NCBI GenBank assembly: GCA_050049775.1
Contig: JASFVP010000032.1
Location: forward strand, 1 to 44,274
Direction: 5' to 3'
DNA length: 44,274 nucleotides
Source: JABDQZ01 sp050049775
Lineage (GTDB): Bacteria; Pseudomonadota; Gammaproteobacteria; Chromatiales; Chromatiaceae
The notes beneath the pieces were generated by a model. It ran no database searches. It was not told the DNA's origin and saw nothing but the letters and a program-made list of their open reading frames with translations. Position 1 is the stretch's first letter, and each line of letters begins with the position of its first letter. A program made the translations under genes and the position numbers. Of this stretch, positions 24,382-33,025 are shown one piece after another.

Positions 24382-24882
24382 TTACGCCGTGCGCGCCAGC
24401 CATAACCCCAGTTGCTCGGCCAGATCCAGGCGTTCCTGTTCCGGTAAAAACTCGCCGATTTCAACTTTTTTGCCACCACTGCCAACCAGTAGTCTGGCCG
24501 GATACCAGCTGCGGCGCGGCGCAGCGAATTCCAGTTTCGCCCAGGCTGACGGGAATTCGTATTTCACTTCCGGCCCGCTTTTGCCACATCCCCCGTGGCG
24601 GGACCAGCCCTTCTCGATGCGTACGGTTTTCTCGTCCACCGAGATCACCTGACAACGCTGTCCGTCACGGGCCACTTTATAAAACGCCACAGCCAGTAAC
24701 AGCAGCTCCAGGCCGGTAAATGGCAGCACCATCCAGTAGCCCATCATCAGAAAGGCAAAAGCGATGACCAATGAGACAACACTGATGCCGGTCAGAAAAA
24801 CCATTGTCTCGTTCCATGAGGTCGAACGGTTGGGGCGAATCACCGCCTCGTAACTGACTGGTTTTTTACAGTGTTCAACCAT
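24382..24882 (-). CDS. DUF2244 membrane protein, 166 aa (start uncertain)
   Basis: The start region VIRPNRSTSWNETMVFLTG matches the DUF2244 hallmark RPNRSLSW. Two membrane helices follow (about 33-52 and 56-75). WYPARLLVGSGGKKVEIGEFL with QERLDLAEQLGLWL close the family pattern. An ATG at 24882 is used; a longer form starting at 24921 would place the start inside a perfect FNR-like box. Neither has a strong ribosome site. DUF2244 genes often neighbour cox operons; the function is unknown. It may be cotranscribed with coxB. Confidence 0.85.
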   Translation of the reverse strand: MVEHCKKPVSYEAVIRPNRSTSWNETMVFLTGISVVSLVIAFAFLMMGYWMVLPFTGLELLLLAVAFYKVARDGQRCQVISVDEKTVRIEKGWSRHGGCGKSGPEVKYEFPSAWAKLEFAAPRRSWYPARLLVGSGGKKVEIGEFLPEQERLDLAEQLGLWLARTA

Positions 24883-24910
24883 ATCGCGGATTCGCACTCC
24901 GTCAACAGCA

Positions 24911-24924
24911 TTGATAATCATCAA
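24911..24924. promoter_or_regulatory. Perfect FNR/Anr-type box
   Basis: TTGATAATCATCAA matches the palindromic consensus TTGAT-N4-ATCAA exactly. It sits just upstream of the DUF2244 start used here and overlaps the best -10 candidate for a promoter reading towards it. Confidence 0.65.
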
Positions 24925-24942
24925 GAAAAAAATGCACTTTTA

Positions 24943-24956
24943 TTGACGTTGATCAA
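24943..24956. promoter_or_regulatory. Second FNR/Anr-type box
   Basis: TTGACGTTGATCAA matches nine of ten consensus bases. Its centre is 32 bases from the first box, and it could sit near -41.5 of a promoter reading leftward to the DUF2244/cox genes. Nothing else was recognised in 24925-25166. Confidence 0.6.
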
Positions 24957-25166
24957 TTTTGGTGCGAAAGAGTAGCCTGTTTAACGGAACAGCTGCAACA
25001 AAGTAGCATTTTGCTGCAATAAAATTTTATTTATGGGAGCGCTGTAACTTGCTGATAAGCCAACACTTGCTAATGCCCCGCTACACTGTGCGCCTTTTAC
25101 GGTGGCGTCAAGCGGCGTTTTTACCTATGCTGCCCACCAGAGTATCGATTTGCAGTGGAAAACCGC

Positions 25167-25391
25167 ATGAACCAACCGGACAATGAAAAACGCGGCCAGT
25201 CGCTCGGCAGCGTCATCAGCAGTGTCGCCGCCTCCATGATCGGCGTGCAAAGCAGCAAAAAACACCAGGAAGACTTCACCAAGGGCAAGCTCAGCAGTTA
25301 CATCTGGATGGGCATCGCCGGCACACTGGTCTTCATCCTGACCGTCTGGGGTATCGTCATGCTGGTTTCCTCCCTGGCGATACAGAAATAA
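25167..25391 (+). CDS. DUF2970 membrane protein, 74 aa
   Basis: SVISSVAASMIGVQSSKKHQ (about 15-34) followed by DFTKGKLSSYIWMGIAGTL and a hydrophobic C-terminal helix is the DUF2970 pattern. It probably has one membrane helix anchored at the inner membrane, with an amphipathic start. The ATG at 25167 has GGAAA six bases upstream; a GTG at 25155 is an alternative. DUF2970 genes commonly flank cox operons in proteobacteria, as here. The function is not known. Confidence 0.87.
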   Translation: MNQPDNEKRGQSLGSVISSVAASMIGVQSSKKHQEDFTKGKLSSYIWMGIAGTLVFILTVWGIVMLVSSLAIQK

Positions 25392-25521
25392 TAATTATTT
25401 ATCCACTCATTAATTTAATTAAAATTCTCTGTTGGCCGGGCCACTTCCCCCGCAGCGGCAACATCTATACTTCTCGCAATAGCAGCATTTTGTTCGCTAT
25501 TTCAATCGCAGGAGGTGAACC

Positions 25522-26031
25522 ATGTCTTTGAGACTGTATTTTCTTCTCCCGGATGTCCCGACCGCCCAGCAGGTAGAAAAAGAATTATTGCTGGCGCGCA
25601 TCGAATCCCGCCGCATGCATTTTATGGCCAGAGATGGCGTTGACCTGGGCGACTTGCCGGAAGCCGACTTCACCCAGAAATCCGATTTCATTCACGCCAT
25701 GGGCACCGGCCTGGTGGCTGGCGGCAGCGCCGGCGCCATTGTCGGCCTGGTGGCGATGATGTATCTCGGTTTCAACGCAGCCAACAGCGCCATACTGGGC
25801 CTGGCCGGTATGTTCGGTTCGGTATTCGGCGCCTGGGTGTCCGGCCTGATTGGCATCAGCATTCCCAATTCGCGCCTGAAAATGTTTGAACATAACATCG
25901 AACATGGCCAGGTGCTGCTGATGCTTGACGTACCGCGTGAGCGCAAGGCCGAAATCACCGGCATGGTGCGGAAACATCATCCGGAATCCGACTTCAAGGG
26001 TGCCGAACCCAGCTTTCCGGCTTTCCCGTAA
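25522..26031 (+). CDS. DUF1269-like membrane protein, 169 aa
   Basis: An N-terminal ferredoxin-like half (LRLYFLLPDVPTAQQVEKEL and on) precedes two Gly-rich membrane segments (about 60-82 and 88-112). A C-terminal strand with GQVLLMLDVPRERKAEITGM follows. This layout matches DUF1269 proteins. The ribosome site AGGAGGTGA is unusually good. Expression as a single gene is likely. Members are often stress-related small membrane proteins of unknown activity; I make no functional claim. Confidence 0.85.
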   Translation: MSLRLYFLLPDVPTAQQVEKELLLARIESRRMHFMARDGVDLGDLPEADFTQKSDFIHAMGTGLVAGGSAGAIVGLVAMMYLGFNAANSAILGLAGMFGSVFGAWVSGLIGISIPNSRLKMFEHNIEHGQVLLMLDVPRERKAEITGMVRKHHPESDFKGAEPSFPAFP

Positions 26032-26066
26032 GCCGACACTTTTTCACCAACAGGCCGCAGCGCGGC

Positions 26067-26107
26067 CAAAAAACCCTTCCCGGAGTAGTTTGCAGGTCCG
26101 GGAAGGG
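26067..26107 (-). terminator. Intrinsic terminator of the biotin operon
   Basis: CCCTTCCCGG (26074-26083) pairs with CCGGGAAGGG (26098-26107), a perfect 10-bp stem. A T-run follows on the minus strand (aaaaaa at 26068-26073). It ends the bioBFHCD unit just past the bioD stop. Confidence 0.92.
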
Positions 26108-26108
26108 A

Positions 26109-26804
26109 TTATTGACCGGTCTGCACTTGTCTTGGCAGCAATTCAGCATCCAGATGAACGGCAAACTGCGAGACATCATTCTGCGCCTGAAAAGGCACTA
26201 CGCCAAGGCAAGGCGCCGGTAGGTATTGCCGCAGTGTTTCAATATTGGCCTGTAATGACGGCATGTCCGGATCAATCTGGTTCGCAATCCAGCCAACCAG
26301 ATCAAGGCCGTCCTGTTGAATGCTCTCCGCCGTGAGGCGCGCATGATTGATGCAGCCGAGCTTCATGCCCACCACCAGAATCACCGGCAACTGCAATTTT
26401 TTCGGCAGATCACTGAGATCAACATCTTCACCCAAGGGCACGCGCCAGCCGCCCGCACCTTCCACGACAAGCACATCTGCCGACTCGGCCAGTTGGCGGC
26501 AGGATTCGACAATCACATCCGGGTCAATTGCCACACCGGATTTTGCCGCCGCCAGATGTGGCGCAATCGCCGCCTCGAATACATAGGGATTGACCAGACC
26601 ATAAGCCACCGCCCGGCTGGCTTGCTGTTGCAGCAACAGGGCATCTTCGTTGCGCAACTGTCCGTCGACCAATTCGGCACCCGCCGCCACCGGTTTCATC
26701 CCCATCACCTGCAGACCCCGTTGCTGCAAAACCTGCATGAGCGCAACACTGACTCGGGTTTTGCCGCAACCGGTGTCGGTGCCGGTGACAAAGACCCCGT
26801 TCAT
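26109..26804 (-). CDS. bioD: Dethiobiotin synthase, 231 aa
   Basis: The enzyme forms the ureido ring of dethiobiotin from diaminopelargonate, CO2 and ATP. The P-loop GTDTGCGKTRVSVAL (from residue 7) and MKPVAAG (about 36-42) are diagnostic, with VEGAGGWRVPL (about 114-124). The length is normal. Its ATG overlaps the bioC stop (ATGA). No bioA is in the window, so the preceding aminotransferase step must be encoded elsewhere. Confidence 0.95.
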   Translation of the reverse strand: MNGVFVTGTDTGCGKTRVSVALMQVLQQRGLQVMGMKPVAAGAELVDGQLRNEDALLLQQQASRAVAYGLVNPYVFEAAIAPHLAAAKSGVAIDPDVIVESCRQLAESADVLVVEGAGGWRVPLGEDVDLSDLPKKLQLPVILVVGMKLGCINHARLTAESIQQDGLDLVGWIANQIDPDMPSLQANIETLRQYLPAPCLGVVPFQAQNDVSQFAVHLDAELLPRQVQTGQ

Positions 26805-27685
26805 GACGAACGGCCGATGCGATCCAATGGCACAAACACCTCACCATTTTGTTGTACCTGCTGACGCAATTGCTGCGGCCGCCACGCGTGACCGTAGACC
26901 ACTTCATAGGTTGCCGGCAGGCGACCATCATGGCGGAAAGTTTCATAGGCATCGCGCATCTGTTGCCAGCGCTGCTTACCGGTCATGCCGCGGCTGCGCT
27001 GCTGCGTGGCGTTATTGGCACCGAGCATTTTAAGGTCGCGCAACAGACCGTCGACTTCGGCATAGGTCAGCGTCAGGCGTTCGGCATCCATGACCGGATC
27101 CGCGAATTGCGCCTGCAGCAACATGTCGCCAATATCGTGCATGTCAAAAAAACCACTGGTGTGCGGCTTCTCGTCCACCTGTGCCCAGGCGGCGCGCAAC
27201 TCCCGCAGCGTGTCCGGCCCGAAGGTGGAAAACATCAGCAGGCCGTTGGGTTTGAGCACGCGCATGAATTCGGCGAAAGTGCCGGGCAGGTCCGCGCACC
27301 ATTGAATCGCGGCATTGGAAAACAGCAGGTCAACGCTCTCGTCGGCCAACGGGATATGTTCAATGTCGCCGCACAAACAACTCGGCCGGCGCAGCCAGCG
27401 CCCCTGCTTTTTGGCATGCCCCAGCATCGGCAGGGCAAAGTCCATCGAAACGATGCGCGCCTTTTTGTAACGCATCAACAACTCGTGACTGCACACACCG
27501 GTGCCGGCGCCGGCATCCAGAATCACCTGCGGTTGCAATTTGACGTAATCGAGCCGCTCCAGCATGCGTTCGCCGATCTCACGCTGCAATACCGCCGCCT
27601 GATCGTAAGTCGAGGCTGCACGTGAAAACGCCTTGCGCGCCTGTTGCTTGTCGACCCGTAAAGATGGCTTGCCCGACTCAGGCAT
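26801..27685 (-). CDS. bioC: Malonyl-ACP O-methyltransferase, 294 aa
   Basis: BioC methylates malonyl-ACP to start pimelate synthesis through the fatty acid pathway. VDKQQARKAFSRAASTYDQA (11-30) is the family N-terminus. The S-adenosylmethionine loop LDAGAGTGVCS (56-66) and the later SNAAIQWCADL region are typical. The ATG at 27685 overlaps the bioH stop by 8 bases; the longer frame upstream runs through bioH and is not the start. Confidence 0.95.
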   Translation of the reverse strand: MPESGKPSLRVDKQQARKAFSRAASTYDQAAVLQREIGERMLERLDYVKLQPQVILDAGAGTGVCSHELLMRYKKARIVSMDFALPMLGHAKKQGRWLRRPSCLCGDIEHIPLADESVDLLFSNAAIQWCADLPGTFAEFMRVLKPNGLLMFSTFGPDTLRELRAAWAQVDEKPHTSGFFDMHDIGDMLLQAQFADPVMDAERLTLTYAEVDGLLRDLKMLGANNATQQRSRGMTGKQRWQQMRDAYETFRHDGRLPATYEVVYGHAWRPQQLRQQVQQNGEVFVPLDRIGRSS

Positions 27686-28454
27686 AGACCTGCGCCTCCA
27701 GTCGCTGCAACACTTCAAAACATTGTGGCCAGTGCGACATAAACGGCACATGTGCCGCACCATCCAGCACATGAATGCTTGCAGCCGGCATGAGTGATTG
27801 TACTTGCGACGCCACACAGGCAGGCGTCAACGTATCGCGCGCACCGAAAATCCAGCTCGTCGCTACGTCGATGTTATAAAGCCGATCACGCAAATCACTG
27901 TCGCGCAATAACTGCAGCCCCGTACTTAATGCCGCTTCACTGGCCACCGGTCGTTCGGCAAAGCCGGCACGTAATTGCTTGAGCATGCCACGCGCGTCGG
28001 CCATGCCCTTGGTCTGCAAAGACAGAAAACGCGATAACGTAGCCTGACTGTCCTGACTCAGGCTGTCGGCAAACTGCTGCAAGACGGCTGGCGCCATGGC
28101 GCAGGGCCAACCATCTGCCTGAGCAAATTTCGGTGTGGCGCTGAGTAGCAACAGAGCGCGCATCGACTGTGGCGCCAGCAGTGCCGCCTGCAATGCCACC
28201 AGCCCACCAAGCGACCAGCCCAGCCAGATGGCATCGGCTGGGGCGGCTTCAAGCGCCGCTTCGGCCCAGTCAGTCAGTGACTGCTCACTTGCGCTGTAAG
28301 CACTATGCCCGTGTCCCGGCAGTTCGATACGCGTCACGGAGTAAGTGCTTTCTAACTCGGCCAGCAACGGTTGCCAGACGGCGGCGTTCATACCCCAGCC
28401 ATGCAGCAATACCAGTGCCGGACCGTTACCGCTTGTCTGGCTCCACAGCTTCAC
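27678..28454 (-). CDS. bioH: Pimeloyl-ACP methyl ester carboxylesterase, 258 aa
   Basis: BioH removes the methyl ester after chain elongation, releasing pimeloyl-ACP. It is an alpha/beta hydrolase: oxyanion region LLHGWGMNA (16-24), nucleophile elbow GWSLGG with Ser81, Asp in FGARDTLTP and His in DGAAHVPF. The start is GTG at 28454, overlapping the bioF stop in GTGA. Its position between bioF and bioC is the common gammaproteobacterial order. Confidence 0.95.
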   Translation of the reverse strand: MKLWSQTSGNGPALVLLHGWGMNAAVWQPLLAELESTYSVTRIELPGHGHSAYSASEQSLTDWAEAALEAAPADAIWLGWSLGGLVALQAALLAPQSMRALLLLSATPKFAQADGWPCAMAPAVLQQFADSLSQDSQATLSRFLSLQTKGMADARGMLKQLRAGFAERPVASEAALSTGLQLLRDSDLRDRLYNIDVATSWIFGARDTLTPACVASQVQSLMPAASIHVLDGAAHVPFMSHWPQCFEVLQRLEAQVYA

Positions 28455-29620
28455 GCCGAACCTTCCTGCGGCAGTTGACCAAGCTGTTCGAGTAATTGAT
28501 CCACCTGCACATCGCTGTGTTCGGCGGAAAAGGTGATGCGCAGCCGCGCCGTACCCTGCGGCACGGTTGGCGGTCGGATCGCGGTGATCAGGATACCGCG
28601 CTCCTTCAGTTGTTGACTCCAGGCCAACGCCTGTTCGCTACTGCCGGCCAGTAATGGCTGGATCGGTGTGTCCGAGGGCAACAGCGACAGGCCGAGTTCG
28701 TCCGCACCCTGTTTGAAACGCTGCACAATTTGCTGCAGCCGATCGCGACGCCAGTCGTCGGCCTGCATGATTTTCAGCGCCGCCCGCGTCGCTGCGGCGA
28801 CCGCCGGTGGCGATGCCGTGGTGTAGATGTAACTGCGCGCCTTCTGGATCAGTATTTCGATGATGTCTTCATCTGCGGCGATAAAAGCACCGGCACTGCC
28901 GAGCGCCTTGCCGAGTGTCGCCATGTACAGCGGCACCTGTTGCCAATCCAGCCCGGCGGCGGCCACGCTGCCACGGCCATGTTCACCCAGCACGCCAAAA
29001 CCGTGCGCATCGTCGATCATGAGCAGAGCCTGGTGTTGCTGGCAAAGCTGCGCCAGTTGCGGCAGGTCGGCAACATCGCCATCCATGCTGAACACGCCGT
29101 CGCTGACGACAATTTTGCTGCCGGAAGTAAAGGTCTCGAGCTGGCGTTGTAACGACGCCATATCCTTATGCTGGAAACGGTGAAAATCCGACGCCGCCAG
29201 CAAACCGGCATCCACCAGCGAGGCGTGATTGAGCTTGTCCTGGAACAGTTGGTCGCCTTTTTCCAGCAGGCCGGTAATGATGCCCTGGTTGGCCATGTAA
29301 CCCGATGAAAACAACAGGGCGCGCGGCCGGCCGGTAAACTCGGCCAATTCCTCTTCGAGCAGATGATGCTCGCGCGTATGCCCGGCCACCAGATGCGCCG
29401 AACCGCTGCCAACGCCCCAGCGCTCGACCGCCTGCATGAATACTTGTTTGATGTCGGGATGATTGGCCAGGCCGAGATAATCATTACTGCAAAACGACAG
29501 CATCGGTTTGCCGTCGACCACCACCTCGGTCGCTGCCGCCGAGTCCACCACGGAACGCATGCGATAACGATGCTCGTGGCGGCGCTTGAGCAGTTCCTGT
29601 TGAAAATCCGCGAACGCCAT
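28451..29620 (-). CDS. bioF: 8-amino-7-oxononanoate synthase, 389 aa
   Basis: BioF condenses pimeloyl-ACP with alanine using pyridoxal phosphate. The cofactor lysine is Lys238 in ATLGKALGSAGAF. SNDYLGLANHP (45-55), GSGSAHLVAGHT (71-82) and the DDAHGFGVLG stretch (203-212) are all conserved. The length is normal. It lies between bioB, 26 bases upstream, and bioH, which overlaps. Confidence 0.96.
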   Translation of the reverse strand: MAFADFQQELLKRRHEHRYRMRSVVDSAAATEVVVDGKPMLSFCSNDYLGLANHPDIKQVFMQAVERWGVGSGSAHLVAGHTREHHLLEEELAEFTGRPRALLFSSGYMANQGIITGLLEKGDQLFQDKLNHASLVDAGLLAASDFHRFQHKDMASLQRQLETFTSGSKIVVSDGVFSMDGDVADLPQLAQLCQQHQALLMIDDAHGFGVLGEHGRGSVAAAGLDWQQVPLYMATLGKALGSAGAFIAADEDIIEILIQKARSYIYTTASPPAVAAATRAALKIMQADDWRRDRLQQIVQRFKQGADELGLSLLPSDTPIQPLLAGSSEQALAWSQQLKERGILITAIRPPTVPQGTARLRITFSAEHSDVQVDQLLEQLGQLPQEGSA

Positions 29621-29646
29621 ATCGGTTACATCACAGGCCGTTTCAC

Positions 29647-30642
29647 TTACAGCGGCGCATGACAGGTCTTGGCGGCCTTGACCTCGGTTTCGACGTGTTC
29701 TTCCATGTTGAGGCCGAGACGCTCGAACAACTGACGGTCGCGGTCAGCTTCGGGGTTATCGGTGGTCAGCAGATGATCGCCGTAGAAAATCGAATTGGCG
29801 CCGGCCAGGAAGCACAAGGCCTGCATCTCATCCGACATATCGGTACGGCCGGCCGACAGGCGCACATAGGACTGCGGCATGAGAATGCGCGCCACCGCAA
29901 TGGTGCGAATGAATTCGAGATGATCGAGGTCCTCGCTGCCAAACAGCGGCGTGCCTTCAATGCGCACCAGCATGTTGATCGGCACCGACTCCGGGTGCTT
30001 CGGCATATTGGCCAGTTCGGCCAGCATCGAGGCGCGATCGCGGCGCGATTCGCCCATGCCGAGGATGCCGCCGGAACAGACACTGATGCCGGCATCACGC
30101 ACGTGGCTGATGGTATCAAGCCGATCCTGGTAGGTGCGCGTGGTAATCACATTGCCGTAAAACTCGGGCGAGGTATCGAGATTGTGGTTGTAATAATCCA
30201 GCCCGGCATCGCGCAGGCGAGTCGCCTGCTGCTGGTTGAGCATGCCCAGCGTGACGCAGGTTTCCAGCCCCATGTCATGCACAGCCTCGACCATGTCGAT
30301 GACCTTGTCGAGATTCTTGTCGGTCGGGTTGCGCCAGGCCGCGCCCATGCAAAAACGCGTCGCACCGTTCTGTTTGGCTTTTTCCGCCGCGGCAATCACC
30401 TCGTCGAGAGGCATCAGGCGTTCGCGTTCCAGACCGGTGTCGTTTTTGGCGCTTTGCGAACAGTAGCCGCAATCTTCCGGGCAGGCGCCGGTTTTGATGC
30501 TCAGCAGGGTACTGACCTGCACCCGGTTCGGATCGAAGTGCTCACGATGCAGAGACTGCGCACGAAACAGCAAATCATTGAACGGTAGATCCAGCAGCGC
30601 CTCGATTTCCGCCAGCGTCCAGTCGTGTCTTGTTGTTGTCAT
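29647..30642 (-). CDS. bioB: Biotin synthase, 331 aa
   Basis: This radical S-adenosylmethionine enzyme inserts sulfur into dethiobiotin. The iron-sulfur motif is C54-x3-C58-x2-C61 in TGACPEDCGYCSQS. YNHNLDTSPEFYGNVITTRT and SVCSGGILGMGE are further signatures, and Arg in VRLSAGR ligates the second cluster. The ATG at 30642 has GGAG eight bases upstream; the longer frame to 30699 is not supported. It is first in the bioBFHCD unit, divergent from comF. A clear BirA operator was not found in the 144-base gap. Confidence 0.97.
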   Translation of the reverse strand: MTTTRHDWTLAEIEALLDLPFNDLLFRAQSLHREHFDPNRVQVSTLLSIKTGACPEDCGYCSQSAKNDTGLERERLMPLDEVIAAAEKAKQNGATRFCMGAAWRNPTDKNLDKVIDMVEAVHDMGLETCVTLGMLNQQQATRLRDAGLDYYNHNLDTSPEFYGNVITTRTYQDRLDTISHVRDAGISVCSGGILGMGESRRDRASMLAELANMPKHPESVPINMLVRIEGTPLFGSEDLDHLEFIRTIAVARILMPQSYVRLSAGRTDMSDEMQALCFLAGANSIFYGDHLLTTDNPEADRDRQLFERLGLNMEEHVETEVKAAKTCHAPL

Positions 30643-30786
30643 GATGTACTCCGCTTGCCTAGCATATAAGGTTTGTCCGGCTGGGAAAAACAGGCACAAT
30701 GCCCATGGCCGGTTACGGAAAACCGGTGACCAGCGGCCGCAAAGGCATGAATTCTAGAAGTTTACGGTTAACCAGGGAAGGTTTTT

Positions 30787-31488
30787 ATGCTTAACAGATG
30801 TATAAATTATATACAGGGCATTGTATATCCACCGACCTGCCTGTTGTGTGGATCAGGCGTCGAAACCGGGCAAAATCTGTGTCGTGGCTGCGCCGCCGAA
30901 CTGCCTTTCAATCAGCATTGTTGTCGAATTTGCGCCCTGCCGCTGGAATCGGAAGCGCAGATTTGCGCCCGCTGCCAGAAACAGCCACCCGCGTTTGACC
31001 ACAGCTGTATGCCGTTTCGCTATCAGTCGCCATTCGATTATCTGGTCAGCGATTTCAAGTTCCGTCATAACCTGGCCGGTGGCGACCTGCTGGCACAATT
31101 GTTTTGCCAACAGCGGCAACTGCCTACGCCCTTGCCAGACAGACTCATCCCCGTACCGCTACATCGGCGACGCCTGCGTCAGCGCGGATTCAACCAGGCG
31201 CAACTGCTGGCTACCGCCATCGGCCGACAAATCGGCATTGCCGTGGATCATCAACTGGTGCAACGCATTCGTCATACACCAGCACAGCATGAACTCAGCG
31301 GTAAACAGCGCCGCCGCAATCTGCGCGGTGCTTTTGAATTGACAGCGGATTGCAAGGGACTGAGCCTGGCCATTGTCGATGACGTCGTCACCACTGGCAG
31401 CACCGTCAATGAACTGGCGCGAGTATTAAAGCAAGCCGGTGCCAACAGCGTGCAAGCCTGGGCGATTGCTCGCACGCCGGCGAAATAA
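30787..31488 (+). CDS. comF: ComF family phosphoribosyltransferase-like protein, 233 aa
   Basis: An N-terminal zinc-ribbon part with CLLCG, CRGC, CRIC and CARC pairs (about residues 18-60) precedes a phosphoribosyltransferase fold. The signature VDDVVTTGSTVNELARVLKQ (about 197-216) binds the phosphoribosyl group. RLRQRGFNQAQLLA and LSGKQRRRNLRGAF are ComF/GntX-typical. ComF/GntX proteins are linked to DNA uptake in naturally competent bacteria, but the same family occurs in many that are not. Its position next to bioB is common in gammaproteobacteria. Confidence 0.93.
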   Translation: MLNRCINYIQGIVYPPTCLLCGSGVETGQNLCRGCAAELPFNQHCCRICALPLESEAQICARCQKQPPAFDHSCMPFRYQSPFDYLVSDFKFRHNLAGGDLLAQLFCQQRQLPTPLPDRLIPVPLHRRRLRQRGFNQAQLLATAIGRQIGIAVDHQLVQRIRHTPAQHELSGKQRRRNLRGAFELTADCKGLSLAIVDDVVTTGSTVNELARVLKQAGANSVQAWAIARTPAK

Positions 31489-31499
31489 CAAACTGTTTA

Positions 31500-32384
31500 T
31501 TAGCTTGTGATCCAGTAATCGACTAACAGGATCAGGAATACCGCCATGCCAAAGCAGTTGTTATTGAGGAACGCGGCAAATGCGCCTTCCTTGCCATGCT
31601 GCATCATGAGTTGCTGCTGGCGAATGAAAAAACCGCTGGTGGCCAGGATAGCCAGGAAATAAAACCAGCTGCGCCCGGCCAGGTCGCCGACCAGCATGAG
31701 CAGAAAAATCATCAGCAACTGCAGCAGCCCGATGATGTAACGATCCAGCTTGCCGAACAGGATCGCGGTCGACTTGACGCCGATCTTGATGTCATCGTCG
31801 CGGTCAACCATAGCGTATTCGGTATCATAAATGAGCGCCCACAACAGGGTTGCTGCAAACAACACCCAGGTCACCGGCAACACCTGATTTTGCAGCGCGG
31901 TAAACGCCATCGGCACGGCCCAGCCGAACGCCATACCGAGAAACAGTTGTGGCAGATGAGTGTAACGCTTCATGAACGGATAAACCGCCGCCAGCGCGAG
32001 CGCCACGAACGACATCAGAATGGTGCTGAGATTCAGCGTCAGCACCAGCAAAAACGCGATCAGGCTGAGCCCGGCAAAGATTAGCACTGCCTCTTTGGGT
32101 TTGACGATACCGGTGGCGATCGGCCGCTGACAGGTGCGCATGACGCGTCCGTCGACATGCCGGTCGGCATAATCATTCACCGCACAGCCGGCTGAGCGCA
32201 TCAGCACGGTGCCGAACACAAACACCAGCGTCACATACCAGTCTGGACTGCCCTCGCCGGCTATCCACAGGGCCCACAACGCCGGCCACAGCAACAGGAA
32301 AATGCCGATCGGCTTGTCAGCGCGGATCAGCTGCCAGAAGCCACGCAGGCGCACCGGCCAGGGATGTTTTTCCTGCGGCAGCAT
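31500..32384 (-). CDS. ubiA: 4-hydroxybenzoate octaprenyltransferase, 294 aa
   Basis: UbiA joins the polyprenyl tail to 4-hydroxybenzoate, the second step of ubiquinone synthesis, in the inner membrane. The first Asp motif NDYADRHVDGRVMRT and the second DTEYAMVDRDDDIKIGVKST are diagnostic, with multiple helices. The ATG at 32384 is preferred over the upstream frame, which overlaps ubiC. It lies 31 bases after ubiC. Confidence 0.96.
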   Translation of the reverse strand: MLPQEKHPWPVRLRGFWQLIRADKPIGIFLLLWPALWALWIAGEGSPDWYVTLVFVFGTVLMRSAGCAVNDYADRHVDGRVMRTCQRPIATGIVKPKEAVLIFAGLSLIAFLLVLTLNLSTILMSFVALALAAVYPFMKRYTHLPQLFLGMAFGWAVPMAFTALQNQVLPVTWVLFAATLLWALIYDTEYAMVDRDDDIKIGVKSTAILFGKLDRYIIGLLQLLMIFLLMLVGDLAGRSWFYFLAILATSGFFIRQQQLMMQHGKEGAFAAFLNNNCFGMAVFLILLVDYWITS

Positions 32385-32415
32385 CAGCTGCACCTTGATT
32401 TGTGAACTGCTCGAA

Positions 32416-32991
32416 CTAGGCACTTTGTTTGGGAATATCCGGTAAGAATATTTCGTTAACCAGCAATGGATGGCGCGCATAATAAAACAAAGTGCGCCGT
32501 CCCCAAAGTTCAGCCGGCGGCTGATGCAGATGCCGGATGGCGTGATGAAACAGCGGATGACCGTGTTGCAGGCGCGCGATCTGCATTTTACCGCGCACCG
32601 TCGTCGGGTCGGCGAACAACACCGCACCCAGCGGTTTTTCACGCAAACGCGCCAGCTGCCGCGCCCTTCCGCTGAAGCTCGATGCCGGAATCAAGGTGCG
32701 CGCAAACACCCAGGGCAAGCCATTACACAACAGTTCGACTTCGCGAATCAGGGCGATTTCACCACGGCGCATTTTCAGCAAGTGTTTTTCGCTGTACAGC
32801 GGCCGTCCCCAGTGCTGGCCGATCAGGCGCACACGAAAATTGCCCGAACCGCAGGCGCCGATCACACGTGCCGTCAACGAACCCGGATCCGCCAGCCAGC
32901 CGCCATACAGTGGCGGTAACAGGAACGCCGGCGTGCCTTCCAGGCTGTGCCAGTGCGGTTCGAGAACAGATTGATGCGCCGCCAGACTCAT
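32416..32991 (-). CDS. ubiC: Chorismate lyase, 191 aa
   Basis: UbiC cleaves chorismate to 4-hydroxybenzoate and pyruvate. GSLTARVIGACGSGNFRVRL contains the active-site Arg, and REVELLCNGLPWVFARTLIP is the family hallmark. EIFLPDIP closes the fold. It precedes ubiA in the same orientation, so the two probably form one transcript for the first ubiquinone steps. Confidence 0.93.
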   Translation of the reverse strand: MSLAAHQSVLEPHWHSLEGTPAFLLPPLYGGWLADPGSLTARVIGACGSGNFRVRLIGQHWGRPLYSEKHLLKMRRGEIALIREVELLCNGLPWVFARTLIPASSFSGRARQLARLREKPLGAVLFADPTTVRGKMQIARLQHGHPLFHHAIRHLHQPPAELWGRRTLFYYARHPLLVNEIFLPDIPKQSA

Positions 32992-33025
32992 GCACGGCCA
33001 CCAGTAAACCAGACAGTCATGCAGA

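Noticed and set aside
26801..27817. Longer bioC start at 27817
   Set aside because: The extra 44 codons lie inside bioH in another frame and lack similarity to the BioC N-terminus; the ATG at 27685 fits.
30643..30786. BirA operator between bioB and comF
   Set aside because: Only a single half-site-like GTTTAC and a GGTTAACC palindrome are present; the expected spaced inverted repeat is absent.
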